A stretch of 64,000 nucleotides of DNA, taken from a candidate division SR1 bacterium. GTDB lineage: Bacteria > Patescibacteriota > Gracilibacteria > Absconditabacterales > Absconditicoccaceae. Positions 10,529-21,817 of the stretch are shown one piece after another. Below the pieces are notes generated by a model that worked only from the letters and a program-made list of their open reading frames with translations, did not search any database and was not told the DNA's origin. Location of the stretch: NCBI GenBank assembly GCA_026397515.1, contig JAPLUU010000005.1:1-64000 (forward strand), in the 5' to 3' direction. Numbering within the stretch: position 1 is the stretch's first letter; each line of letters begins with the position of its first letter. Position numbers and translations under genes: made by a program.

Positions 10529-12607
10529 TTATTTCTGTGTGCTAGGATAGAAGGTCATAGCTGCAAGTTCAGCATAGTTGGTAGGTAGTGTTTTCTTTTT
10601 TGTAGATGTTGATCAGTTCATAGCATTGTAGAATGCCCTAATGTTACCAGTTTCTTTAAAATATACTTTCCATTCATCTTCTGTAGGAGTGGTTCCTGCC
10701 ATATCCAGTTGTGTAAATCAATCTGGTGTCCTAGATTTTAATACGTATGCGAGTGCTTTACTTCGTCTAGCATCATTCAGTGATACTCATCCACTTCTTT
10801 CTTTTGCCAACTTGTTCGATTCGGCAAAGAAAGACGCACCTTTATCATTCGTGGTAGCTAATTTTTCCAATCATATATAATCATCATCACCCCAACTTTC
10901 CTGTTCTCAGAAAAAATTAGTACCTATATAATTATCAATTGCTTCTTGATTAGTTTTAAATCCTCATGTTTTGGCATTATATTTACCAAATTCACCCCCT
11001 GCATTCACACCAAATCAACCATATACTTTAGCTTTATTTTTTGTCATCAGTGATTTAGCCCCTGTATATCATATTCCTCACGGGAAGACAGGCATAGTTT
11101 TAGCAGCATCTTCTGCGGTTTTGATGAGTTTTTCCATAGTTTCTCCAATCGTTCATCCTCCCAGAGTGAGAGAAAGTTTGATAAATTGTCGCATAAGGAA
11201 GAGACACAATAACATCATAATAAGATTGCTGAAGAAGTTCTGTACTTCTCCTTTAGCATTTGTTCCAATCACGTCGGCACCCAAGATATCTTTTTGACTG
11301 ACGGACATACTAGTTATTCATGCGACATCGAGTACAGACGTATCAGCTCAACTTTTGGTCAATGAGACTCCATTGAGATTATTTTCTCGGGTAGCTCACG
11401 ATCATGTGATACTCGTCTGTATACTTACGATAACTATCAGCATCAATGACATACCAGCTACAAAGATAACCGGTTTAAAAACTGCACTGATGAGATTGGT
11501 GGTACTAAATATTTTTGCAAGTCATCACGATCATTCTCCCATTTTTTTGTTGAATACTTTTATCAAAATCAGAAATGGTGATCAGATGATAAAGATTCGG
11601 AGAAGTCCTACTCTCATGATATTAGCTATCAGCATCAAGAGCAATCCGACCGTAAACAATAGTAAGAAAAATAATCTCAGAGCAAAAGCTAAAGTAAGGG
11701 GAACAACCTCTTTTGATGTGTCTCATAGCGTCAGATAATTTTGGAAACCAAATACTGCCATACCAAGATAAATAAACGGTCAACTGACAGAGCTTTGGTT
11801 GGGTAAAATATTTTCTAGGGTAGGAGAGAGTAATGGGCTAGTTTCAGGTATTGTCTTAAACATATTTTCAAATCCAGTTCCTTGATAATTGAGATCCATA
11901 ATACCTCTATTCTTTTTTATATTGATCAGACTATTATCAATATTGGTTTTTAGTGTGGCATTATTGCTGAGAAAAGACATAGGAAAAGCACCAATACCAG
12001 CTGTCGCGATAGTAGATATATCTATGACCGCTCACATGAGAAACCGACTTGCTTGGATAAGTATTCCTGCTACCAAGGTATTGGTAATCACTTTTTTTAC
12101 ATCCAAAGCTTCTTTGCCGACAAGTCACTTAATGATAGAAACCAGCACAAGTCCTGCCAACGCAAAGTTAGCAAAATTTTTCATAATATTTCGGATTTTC
12201 CAGAGATAGATATCCATATGGATAAATGCACCGTAGACAAAATCATTTGTCATAAGTTTTCCCGCGAGGATAGAAAGGATAATCCATCATCGTGAACAGA
12301 GAGCAAGAAGTGTTTGTAAAAATTCTTTGGTATTTTTAAGTGTTACATCTTCTGCTGCGCTTTGTGCATAGGTAGGAAGGATAAAGAAAAATCAAATAAT
12401 ACAAATCAGACCAACGATTTTGATCGTAGTCCCCCGATCTGCTTTAGAAAATTTAAACTTCTTCCCCCGAGAAGTCGTTGTTGAAGTTCAAGTATCTAAA
12501 GTCGTCGGCATAAGTTCGACATCATGAAAACCCTCAGAAGGATTCGCCTTTTCCTTGTGTCTCTCTATAGGACTGTGTAAGATATTGAAGATTTTCTTTA
12601 TACTCAT
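10529..12607 (-). CDS. VirB6/TrbL-like polytopic membrane protein
   Basis: 692 aa, ATG at 12607, TAA at 10529. A polar N-terminus is followed by a hydrophobic segment ending in FFFILPTYAQSA. Later helices include WIILSILAGKLM, FANFALAGLVLVSIIKGL and LVAGILIQASRFLMGAVIDI. A long soluble segment then precedes further membrane helices and a polar tail. It shares two motifs with the next gene upstream: LW..RN.MKNFANF and LIQASRFLM.A.IDISTIAT. Large proteins of this kind in CPR genomes accompany VirB4/TraC-like genes and are taken as inner-membrane channel parts of a type IV secretion-like machine. The plus-strand ORFs here are shadows without UGA-aware support. Confidence 0.7.
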
Positions 12608-12628
12608 AGAATGTAGATAGGGTAAAAG

Positions 12629-15112
12629 TTATTTAATAGTTGTTGCTGGAGTTGTTGCTGCTACTGGATCTGTAGATGTATAAACACCACTATTATTAGT
12701 TATGGTAATTTGTTTTCATACTCATACAGGAACTACACATGTCTTTTGTGTAGGGTTTAGTTTGAAGTAAGAATTCAAGAGCTCTTTGTTGGCAGCAGTA
12801 TCTAATACTACTTGTACCTGTGCTGCTGTTGTCATATCATCAGTTATGCCTTTTTTGAGCGCAGCATCTAAAGCTGTCTTAGCGGCTGTTGCAGCAATTT
12901 TTGCCGTAGCTGTTGTATACCATGCTGTTCCTAATTTATTTCATGATGCATCATCTACTGCTATTGCAAGCGCTTTAGTTTTTTCGTCATCAAGTTTTAA
13001 TCCAGCTATTGTAGCTGCGATGTTGTCTGTACTACCACTAATTACTGTACCGACATCGTCTGCTTTTACTCATGCATTGGTCAATCACGCGATTATGCTA
13101 GCTTTATTTGAGTCAGCTGTAATAAGTGTTCATGCTAAGGTTGAATCTATCGTTGTAGGTGGAGTCTTTTCTTCTCCAAATCACATATAATCACTTACTA
13201 TCTTATTTTGTTCAGTATCTTGATTGTTTTTCCATTTATCTGGAATATTACCAATACCTTTTTGTAGATTACTGATACCAACCCCTCATCATCATCATGG
13301 TAACTGTATGATAGGCATAGTTTTGAAAACATTTTCTCCAAAATCTTGTACTTTTTTACCAACTCATTCTCGGAGTGCATTAGCTTTGAGTGCGGCGAAA
13401 AAAATCATTCGCATAAGTCCTATGGCAAAGAAGTTTATCATAAGCCAAGAAAATCGATCCATAGCTCATCACCAAGAAAGTTTAGAAAACTCTAAAGAAG
13501 CAATGGAGTCGAAAACGATACCATCGTTTCAAGGAGTAACTTCATTAGCAGGGAGTTTCTGTACGCCCAGTGTTTGGTGGATAGCCGCAGTACTATCACT
13601 CGAAGTAAATCCATTGACTAGCGCTGTCATAAAAATTAGTGAAATACTGAGGGCTGCTACGGTCACTACGGGAGCGAAGATAATTCATATAACACCGGGT
13701 ACACTCAGATACTCATCTAATCATTTTATTTTTACAAAGTCTTTGAAGCTTGCTTTGAGGATGATAAATGGCGAAGCAACGATATACAGCCGAAGGACTC
13801 ATACCCTTGCAATAAGTACCAAAGCCAATGCTATAAGTGGGAAAAATAGCGCTATGGCGACCAGTGATTTGATGATAAAGACACCGGAAGTTCCTGCAGC
13901 TGATGTAATATTAGTATCTGTAAGTTGTGCAAAATTAAGTAATGAAGAATAGATGGTAACTAGTGGTCAGACAAATCATTTAGATTTTTGGATAACGGTA
14001 GCTATACTCAAAGTTTCCGATCCACCAAAGATAGCATTACCTGTACTGAAGCCAGCACTTCATGATTCAAGATAGACAAGTTTCCCCGTCACACAACCCA
14101 AATTTTGCCGTCATGTTACATTCGTCAAAGCATTCATAGCTTTTTTATATTCTGCAGGAGAACTGGTAGTATATCATGTTGATCAAGCAGGTTCATGTAA
14201 ACAACTACTCAAGTTGGTAATAAAATCTTCTTCTGGCCATGTCACCAACTGATTTCCATAGAGTGTACAGACTTCCAAGCCAGCGTATGCACCACTAATC
14301 GCTGCAAGCTTTGCTGAATTTTTATAGTCTGTATCACCATATTCCCTTCAGATGATGTATGAGCGAGCTACCTTACAAGGTGATATTTTTAATATTTGAT
14401 CTTTGTTTTTTAAGGTATTCCATATTTGGAACTCTTGTCCTCCTGCATTAGTAATATCAAATTTGTTGAGATCCAATTTACTATTTACGGGGAGAATTTT
14501 TTGATCACCGATGGTGGTATTTTTTAAAACACTGAGCGGAAGTCATCCAACAGCATAGGTTGCTATAGTAGAGATATCGATCGTCGCAGCCATAAGAAAC
14601 CGACTCGCTTGGATAAGTACTCCAGCGATCAATGTCGTCTTTATAATACCGAGAGGTGATTTTTCATCTTTTGCTGATCATGCTCAACTATTGGAAAATA
14701 TACTTTTTATAATGGCAAAAAGCACCATAAATCACAGCGTGAAGTTGGCAAAGTTTTTCATCATATTTCGAAACTGCCAGAGCGGTGCATCGAGATGAAA
14801 GACCGAAGCGTAGACGAGGGTATTGTCCAACGCAAGTCCTGCAATGACCAAGAGCGGCCAGAGGAGGAGATATATTAATTTAAGGACCATATTGAGCGTC
14901 TGCCATATACTTGTGGTACTCGTAGTTCAAGCAATTCAAGAATCTGTACCATTTCCTGTAACAGTTGGATCAGCAGCATGAACTTGTGTACCTACACTTA
15001 CGGTAATAGCTCAGTCTGTCCCAACATATCCATTCAAAAAAACTCATGATAATAACATAACAAGAACGAATCAAAGTATTTTTTTGATAAGACTGGATTT
15101 CAATAATCTCAT
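12629..15112 (-). CDS. VirB6/TrbL-like polytopic membrane protein, paralogue
   Basis: 827 aa, ATG at 15112, TAA at 12629, 21 bases before the paralogue. N-terminal signal/TM segment (KKILGFVLVMLLSGVFLNGY), then IWQTLNMVLKLIYLLLWPLL, the shared motif PLWQFRNMMKNFANFTLGF, and LIAGVLIQASRFLMAATID. A large loop with scattered cysteines follows, then more helices and an Ala/Thr-rich C-terminal region ending in ATTIK. It is the first gene of the minus-strand run, so the promoter should lie in the 300-base gap up to 15412. The tandem arrangement suggests gene duplication. The role in secretion is inferred from topology and family resemblance only. Confidence 0.7.
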
Positions 15113-15412
15113 AGTGTATACTTTCAAAGTATAAATGGTAAATTTCAAACGGGTACTATATATGTCTTACAGTAAAGTATATCCCCAAATACCTCAAAGA
15201 CCAAATAAACGGACACTTTACCCATTAGTTACCTTGCAAAAACCTGAAAATTATATATAACATGTCATCAGCTCGCGTAGCGAGCGTAATAAACTAATTT
15301 CATTAGCGTAATGAGCCTACGGCGTAATCTATTTTAATTATAATTCATTACGAACGAAGTTCATATTACGTGCAAAGCACAAATTACCATTTATTCCGTT
15401 TATGTTATTTTT
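15113..15412. other. Divergent promoter region with chained palindromes
   Basis: Gap between the divergently transcribed VirB6-like gene and tsaB. The part near 15112 is A/T-rich and should hold the leftward promoter. 15270-15390 contains a chain of short palindromes (GCTCGCGTAGCGAGC, CATTAGCGTAATG, GCCTACGGC, GAACGAAGTTC, GTGCAAAGCAC) separated by ATTA/TAAT spacers. No ORF of note. Confidence 0.6.
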
Positions 15413-16015
15413 ATGTTATTTCTTAATATCTCTAGTGATTACGTTCATCTCCTTGATGATCAAGATGAACATTTTCTTCCGCGTAATGGTATAGAAGATA
15501 CGTTTGGACCGATGCTTTTGGAATATACCAAAACACATCCGGTAGAGACTATTTTTCTGCTCAACGGACCAGGCGGTTTCACCAATCTAAGAGTGGGGAC
15601 ATTGACACTCAATACCTTAAATACCTTACTCGAACACGATACCGGAACATTCATTCCTATCGCATCTATCACCAAAATGGATCTGTATTCCTACGCACAT
15701 CACCAAGGTCGGCTACCAAGATATGGAATTATCTATATCGGACAAAAACATAATGTCTGGCTCTGTGATTTTCAAGAACATACCCACAAACAAATATCCT
15801 TGGACGAAGTGAATTATTCTGATGACCTATTCACCGATAGTGTTCACGATCCGTATTGGCCCAACAATGAACATATGATCTCTTTTTCTATGAACAACAA
15901 TACCTTATATCTCCACTATCAATGAAACTCCCATGAACTCCCTATAAAAAATCTTCATCTTCCTTTGCTCATGACCGTTCAGCCAGAATATATGATCCAA
16001 CCCACTTTAAACTAA
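15413..16015 (+). CDS. tsaB: TsaB-like tRNA t6A biosynthesis protein
   Basis: 200 aa, ATG at 15413. The diagnostic motif is FLLNGPGGFTNLRVGTLTLN (family GPGSFTGLRVG), preceded by a short N-terminal strand pattern (LFLNISSDYVHLL) in place of the ASKHA ATP-binding loop. TsaB is the non-catalytic partner of TsaD in threonylcarbamoyl transfer to A37 of tRNAs. The C-terminal part (HKQISLDEVNYSDDL) is divergent. One UGA codon (15923-15925) continues the frame for another 29 residues to TAA at 16015. No tsaD or tsaE is in the window. ruvX follows in the same direction. Confidence 0.8.
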
Positions 16016-16112
16016 AAATGCTAAGTGCTAAATGTTAAGTGTTAAATAAAAAAATCCTTCACTTAGAACTCAAAACTTAACACTTAAAATTAAAATTTTA
16101 ATTATTTAAAAT
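16016..16112. repeat. Short A/T-rich inverted repeat between tsaB and ruvX
   Basis: Tandem TGCTAAGTGCTAAATGTTAAG followed after about 30 bases by its imperfect complement (AACTTAACACTTAAA). It then runs into TTAAAATTTTAATTATTTAA. It can fold into a stem and may act as a weak terminator or be a degenerate MITE. Confidence 0.5.
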
Positions 16113-16118
16113 TTAATA

Positions 16119-16595
16119 ATGCAGACAAATTATCGCAAGCAAAAAAGTATCCTTGGTATCGATCGAGGGACAAAATACATCTGATTAGCATACGCACTTC
16201 AGTGAAGTAGTGTTGTTTTTCCGATTGGATATATTCTCAATGATAAAATGATGTATTTCAATATCGCAGGTATTATAGAAAAACACAATGTCGGCAAAAT
16301 CATGCTCGGGCGACCAGATAAACAAAAAGACATCCAAGCAAAAATTCAAGCATTTATGAAAAGTCTCGGATATATTATCGAAAACAGAGAGATAGAAATC
16401 CAGCTTGTTAACGAGGATTATACCAGTGTACAATCAGGAGATATTATATCAACTACTGCCAACGATATGTGACTCAAAGCAGATTTCAAAAAAAATGCCG
16501 CTGAAGATACCATAAGTGCAATGGTTATTCTCGAGAGAGGATTGAAAGATGAACCAGAAAATAAAGAAGAAAAAGTAGAAGTTACAACAGAATAA
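16119..16595 (+). CDS. ruvX: RuvX/YqgF Holliday junction resolvase-like RNase
   Basis: 158 aa. N-terminal RNase H-fold motif SILGIDRGTKYIGLAYA (catalytic Asp in GIDRG; the later G is UGA), then IAGIIEKHNVGKIMLGRPD, the conserved NEDYTS strand, and KNAAEDTISAMVILERGL with the C-terminal catalytic Asp. YqgF proteins process 16S rRNA ends or resolve Holliday junctions. A Lys/Glu-rich tail of about 20 residues extends past the fold. The start ATG at 16119 has no visible Shine-Dalgarno sequence, as for most genes here. Confidence 0.9.
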
Positions 16596-16608
16596 ATTTA
16601 GATTATTT

Positions 16609-17229
16609 ATGTGAAATATGAATAAATCATGTATCTTTGATCGGTCATGAACGCTAAATGATAATTTTCATCGTTTTTGTCAAACCTGTGATTTGATTTT
16701 TAAAGAGTTTAATAAAGAACCGATTTCTCAGGAAGAAATTAGGATGACTTTTACTCTGCCATATATGAAATTTTGGAATACCCATTTGCCAGATTTGTCC
16801 AAGGAAAAACAAGATGAATTATATAAAAAATTTATTCATCAGGTCGGTGAAGCAGAGGTATATAAAGGTGTTTTTGATATGATGATATGGTTGTATGAGA
16901 GAGAGCGAAAATTGTTTGTAGTAAGCTCTGATAATTTTTCTACATTACTCCCCGAGATAGAAAAAGCATGATTATCTTCAATATTTACCAAGATTATTTG
17001 AGAGGTTCATGAAAAAAAAGACAGTATTATCTCTTTGATCAAAGAATTTAATCTAGATGTAAAAAACACATTTTATGTCGGAGATACTTCCGGAGATATA
17101 GAAGCTTGAAAATCTGCCTGAGTCAAAACTATATGAATATGACGGTGATATCAGCATAAAGATATATTATCTACCTCATCACCTGATTTTCTAATAGACG
17201 ATATCGTAGAAATAAAAAATATAATCTAA
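16609..17229 (+). CDS. HAD-superfamily hydrolase
   Basis: 206 aa from ATG 16609 (MGNMNK); the ATG at 16618 is an alternative start. Motif I is CIFDRSGTLND: the nucleophile Asp is present, but the second Asp of the usual DxDGT is Ser. Motif II is FVVSSDN, the motif III lysine lies in VHEKKDS, and motif IV is FYVGDTSGDIEAGKSAGV. The cap is a small helical domain, as in phosphoglycolate phosphatase-like enzymes. Many glycines are UGA, so the gene is native. The substrate is unknown, and loss of the acid/base Asp may reduce or alter phosphatase activity. Confidence 0.85.
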
Positions 17230-17281
17230 TCCACTTGTAATAATTCAATCTCATAATTTGTATGGAGTAATTTTTTTCAAT

Positions 17282-17308
17282 AAAAAAAGAGCATAGAATA
17301 CTATGCTC
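17282..17308 (-). terminator. Terminator of the 17328 gene
   Basis: On the minus strand, GAGCATAG-TATT-CTATGCTC followed by TTTTTTT. It lies 20 bases after the 17328-17720 stop codon. Confidence 0.85.
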
Positions 17309-17327
17309 ACGTATATTTTTTATTCTT

Positions 17328-17720
17328 TTAAAGTGATACTAATACTTCCAAAAAGATTTCAAAATTGATTTCAAACCATCTTGTGGTATTTTCTCCCTTG
17401 TTGAACTTATTAGTAGTGAACTTAATCCCGGCTTTTTGTTTGATAAGTTCCACAAGCTTTTTTTTGTGTCTTATACAGAGCCTAAATCCACCCTTAAAAG
17501 TTTCTGGGTTATAAAATTTATATCTTATATCAAGAATATCATTGAACTTTTTGTAGTTGTCTGCTGATTGAAAATCAACTTCAAAAACATAATCTGTTCT
17601 GTCATTTTTAAATATTTGTGAGCAAGGAGCGCAGTAATGTCCACCTCTTCCTCCTGGTTGTATTTCCAGTTCTATTTTTATTTTTACGTTACCCATATGT
17701 TTGATATTTGTTTTTCTCAT
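17328..17720 (-). CDS. Hypothetical protein without UGA codons
   Basis: 130 aa (or 122 aa from the ATG at 17696). I do not recognise it. It has a Gly-rich loop with a cysteine pair (QPGGRGGHYCAPCSQIF), a FEVDFQSADNYKKF strand-helix and a basic region (RLCIRHKKKLVELIKQKAGI). None of its nine glycines is UGA, unlike most neighbours. It has its own terminator and a TTGAC box about 60 bases upstream. This suits a separately transcribed, recently acquired gene. The CxxC pair could bind a metal, but that is speculative. Confidence 0.65.
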   Translation of the reverse strand: MRKTNIKHMGNVKIKIELEIQPGGRGGHYCAPCSQIFKNDRTDYVFEVDFQSADNYKKFNDILDIRYKFYNPETFKGGFRLCIRHKKKLVELIKQKAGIKFTTNKFNKGENTTRWFEINFEIFLEVLVSL

Positions 17721-17774
17721 AATAGTGTGATTAGTTCTTTATATATTTTTATTGAAAAAAGTCAATGATTAATT

Positions 17775-18497
17775 TTAATCTATTTGTAATAATTCAATTT
17801 CATCGCCTCCATTTTTAATGGAAATATTTTTTTGTAAGAAAAATGTATTATAGTTTTGTCACTGATCAAGATTGATAGGAAGCTGAAACAAGAAGAGGAT
17901 ATGGTGAGTTCTCAGGTAGTGAAGCAACTTTGTAGTTTCTTCATCCATAGCGAGAAAGTCCGAAAAGATTACTATTGCTCTTCTTTGTTTTGTTTCTATT
18001 GTGGTGTTCAAAAATGTATTCAATAATGATGTATACAATTTTTTCGTTGTTTTTACTTTTACTAAAATGTCGTGTAAAATAGTTCTTATTTCATCCGTGT
18101 TTTTCTTCATTACTTTTTCGACTAATTTTGTAGCTCAAAAAAGTCTCGATTCGGGAGAAAAAAAGGTGATATGTATTTGTTGTTTCTGACAATAGGAAAT
18201 AATATCTTCTGCATACGCGAGAACTTGCTCTTCATTTGGTATATTACCACCTCTTCGGTTGTAATTGATATCCAAAAACATATCCAAACTGAGTGATTTT
18301 TCTTGCTGGAAAATATTCGTATACAGTTCCTGATATTTTGCTGATAATTTTCGATTGATTTGTGATGCACTATCGCCGGCAGAATATTTTCTCATATCAA
18401 CTTTTTCACTTCACGATCATTTCATGATATGTTGAAAAACACCAAATCGTTTGCCGACAATCGGTTTTGTGAGTTTGATGCTAAACTTTTTTTTCAT
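17775..18497 (-). CDS. DUF58 (vWA-like) protein
   Basis: 240 aa. MRKYSAGDSASQINRKLSAK, then YTNIFQQEKSLSLDMFLDIN and YNRRGGNIPN match the DUF58 core (GD..R.I.W..SA....L..K.F..E....V...LD.S.SM). Here the metal-site motif reads DINYNRRGG. The C-terminal half (IVIFSDFLAMDEETTKLLHYL) is the vWA-like Rossmann strand-helix. DUF58 proteins usually sit near MoxR ATPases and transglutaminase-like proteins; here the upstream neighbour is murE, 9 bases away, so the two are probably cotranscribed. No membrane segment is visible, so this is a short soluble form. Confidence 0.8.
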
Positions 18498-18506
18498 GAA
18501 CAGTAT

Positions 18507-19760
18507 TTAGATTCCTAAATTTTTTTTAATTTCTTCTTTGTCGCTCCATTTTCTTTTTCCGAAATTCGTCAATTGTACGGTCTCATGACCTTTACCCGCA
18601 AACATAACTACGTCACCTTCTCTCGCTATTTCACAAGCAAATTTGATCGCTAATGTTCTTTCTGGTATAGTGAAAAGATTTTTTCCTTGAGTTTTATTTT
18701 TTATATTCATGGTGAGTTGTTCGATAATCTCGAGTCTATTTTCGATATCGGGATCATCGTCGGTTGCAATCAAAATATCACTGTATTGGTCTGCTATTTC
18801 TCCCATAATTGGTCTCTTCGCTTTGTCTCTATTTCCTGTAGCTCAGAAGACGGTGATTAGTCTACCATTTCATTTTATTTTGTTGAGATAATCCAAAGTT
18901 TTTTCTAGTGCATCCGGTGTATGAGCAAAATCTACAAAGTAACGTATTCAGTTTTTTTCTATCTGTTCCATGCGTCCCGTGACAGTTTCAAACTGTGCTA
19001 TCGTTGCTAGTACTTGTTCTATATTCACACCGATTTGTAATACCACACTGAGTGCAGCTAAGATATTATAGACATTAAATTCACCGACCAATTTAGTTTT
19101 TACATCATATGACTTTCCTAGATAGGTGAATGAAAAGGTAGTTCCTGAAGGTGATATTTGGACATTATCTGCTTTCAAACTTGATGATGCGATGATACTA
19201 TAACTGAGTTTTTTATCAAACGGCATATCTTCAAATCGTTGTCTTCCTATCTTATCGTCAGCAGGAAATGCTGCATATTTATTCTGCTTTTTATTGGTCA
19301 GTACATATTTAAAGAGCTTTTCTTTTGCTTTGGCATAACGTTCAAACGTTCCATGAAAATCCAAGTGATCATGGGTGATATTCGTCAGTACGGCAAAATC
19401 AAATTCTACGCCTTCGAATCTATATTGATTCAATCCATGTGATGATGCTTCGAGTACAGCGATTTTACATCCAGAATCTTTCGCAGTTGCAAGGATGGAT
19501 TGGAGATCAAAGACATCGAGTGATGTCATTTTTTTATTATTTTCCAGATCTTGATCACCGATTTTGATATTAGCGGTGCTGACCATAACGGTCTTTGCGA
19601 TATGTTCATTCAATATTTTATGGATCAAATTTGCTGTCGTAGTTTTTCCATTTGTTCCTGTTATTCCGATGACAAAAAATGTTTTTGACGGATAGCCATA
19701 CATCGTATTCAAATAGAGTTTATCGTAGAAAGTTATTTTTTTAATGAGTGATTTGATCAT
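18507..19760 (-). CDS. murE: UDP-N-acetylmuramyl-tripeptide synthetase (MurE-like)
   Basis: 417 aa from ATG 19760. Mur ligases add an amino acid to UDP-MurNAc peptides in peptidoglycan precursor synthesis. The ATP loop FFVIGITGTNGKTTTANLIH lies near residue 25. It is followed by the SLDVFDLQ and EASSHGLNQYRFEGV motifs typical of MurE, NITHDHLDFHGTFERYAKAK, the C-terminal YFVDFAHTPDALEKTL, FGATGNRD and DVVMFAGKGHETVQ. The N-terminal UDP-binding domain is nearly absent: the ATP loop comes about 75 residues earlier than in typical 490-aa enzymes, a shortening seen in CPR relatives. The amino-acid substrate cannot be read with confidence. Confidence 0.93.
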
Positions 19761-19824
19761 GACATATATAAAAACCGTAAAATATGAAAATGAGTATACT
19801 GATATATTGTTCAAAAAAAAGTTT

Positions 19825-21795
19825 TTATGTGGTTTGAAATGTTTCTTTATTTACTTTTTTAGTTTCGGCTATGTATTCTCATCAGAGAAAAGTTTCTGCA
19901 TCAGAGTAATTTAGTTCATTTACTATTTTATCAGCTTCATATACTGCTTCACCATATGTATTACCTTCTTGTAATCCTTTCAATAGTGTTATAGAATAAA
20001 TAGTCGTTCATCGTGATGGTGTATTTGGTAGATAATTCTTGGTTTGTGTAAAGATATAGAGATTTTTGAGATCTTTTGATTCCTTGGTAAGATCTATTAA
20101 TCATCAGCCGTAACATCAGATGGTAGATATATAGAATTTACAGTCCGGATATTCCTTACTCAATTGTATGATAATATCAGCGGTCAGCGGTTTTTCAAAT
20201 GCCAAATGTGTTGGCGTACCATGGGAATAGAGGTCAAAAAAGAAATTTTTTTGTGCAGGATAGTTGTTTTTTATAGTAGATCTCATGACAGTTTCTGGAT
20301 CTCCTGTTATTTCAGGATTTGAGGTTTTTATCTTGGGATAGTTTTTTTCTAATTCCTGTGCAATCGCTTCAGAAAATCCCAAAATTCATCATACTAATCA
20401 CATTCCATCATTATTTTGAAATATTCTCGTATATTGTATGGGTTCATCTTTGGGTAAATCAAAATTTTTGAGTATATTATTTTTTTCTTTAGTAGTATTT
20501 TTTTCTTTTTGTTCTATCTCTTCGACTATACTCTGGATATCTTCATGTTCTATTTTTTCTATAAGAAAATGTGGTTCTAAAAGTATGCTTCATGTTCAAT
20601 AAGTTACTTTCACTCGATATTCAGCTGTTTTTTCTAAAATTAGTTTCGTTTTATATTTATTATCCTTGAAGGTAAGATCGATAGAATATTTATTTTTTTT
20701 GAATTGATATGATTTATTTAGTTCAAGTGCTTGTGCTGTAGAATTGTACTCGGAACAGACTTTATCAATCTGTTTATAGAACTCATCATTTTCTAAGGAA
20801 TTTTTCGTATTGATGTCTTTCTCACTTAGATTTCATTGAATTTCTTTTTTTATATCATTTAGTGTAATGGGGGTATCTATTATTTTTCAAATATCATGCA
20901 ATAACGGCATGTATTTTTCATTCTCTCATAAATTTTGAGATAGTTCAATAATATAGAACACATATTGTGATAGAATATCCCTGTCTTTATAATCTGTCTT
21001 TATATCTTTTTTTTTGCTTTCTAAGAGTTTTTGTACTATAGCTATAGTATCCTCTGTATTTTTTTTACATACATCGCTTATTTTTCAGTCATTGATGAAT
21101 TTTTGTGTTTCGAGACATTGTTTAATGTAATATATGTAGTCCCCACTCACACCGAATGATATTCCATATTTATCGATTTCTTTTTGTATGTGCTGATTGG
21201 TAGTACTGATATAGTTTGCCAGCACGGTATTACATGAAATTTTATCTTCAACCGATATATTCTGCATTATGGTGAGCAATTTTCCGAATATCTCTGCATT
21301 GCTGATATCTGATCAGCTCAAATCGAATCCATCCTTATTATATTTTGAATTATCCTTTGAAAAATAATCTAATCGTAATACGAGATTTTTGTTGATTATT
21401 TCTCCATATTTATTTGTATCTATTTGGATATTATCTACACCGTTTCCTTGCTCATATTTTTGTGTATTGAGCAGAATATAAAAAATATTTATAAAATCTA
21501 CTTGCTCTTTTGTATTGTTCAATTCATTTTGTATGGTAGATAGTTTGTTTACCAAAAAATCCTTCCGTTTCTGCAATCATTCACGCACTTTAGTTTGATC
21601 TTCTATTCATAAGTCTTTGTATAATAGTCTATTGCTTTGGATAATTATAGAAAAATTTGATATATTTTCCCCAGGAGTTTCTAAAACTTTTATATTTGCA
21701 GTGGTTTCTTTATCTTTGAAATCTTCACTTAATGGTATTGGTTCTTTTTTTATGATAGGCGTATCATTATTTTCTTTTTCGAAAACATCAACCAT
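19825..21795 (-). CDS. Hypothetical protein with a clan CD (caspase-like) C-terminal domain
   Basis: 656 aa read through many UGA codons, ATG at 21795. Residues 1-450 are polar and helical, with repeated Lys/Asn/Ile-rich stretches and no recognised family. The C-terminal 200 residues carry FFFDLYSHGTPTHLAF (His525) and KFYISTIGCYGGGLIDL (Cys561). A strand then SHG, and a later strand then C-[YF]-GGG, are the layout of caspase/gingipain-like cysteine peptidases. The region before it has NNDGMGLVGGILGFSEAIA. No signal peptide is visible. It lies 22 bases downstream of rsmE in the same direction. The peptidase assignment is inference from the two motifs. Confidence 0.65.
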
Positions 21796-21817
21796 AGGTG
21801 AATAAAAAAAGTAAAGT

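Noticed and set aside
10641-13952. Long plus-strand ORFs opposite the VirB6/TrbL-like genes
   Set aside because: Minus-strand reading with UGA as Gly gives two continuous membrane proteins with shared motifs; the plus ORFs have no recognisable protein character.
17222-17260. Similarity to the 3' end of the DUF58 gene (EIELLQ.D then stop on minus strand)
   Set aside because: Only about eight codons match; too short to call a pseudogene.
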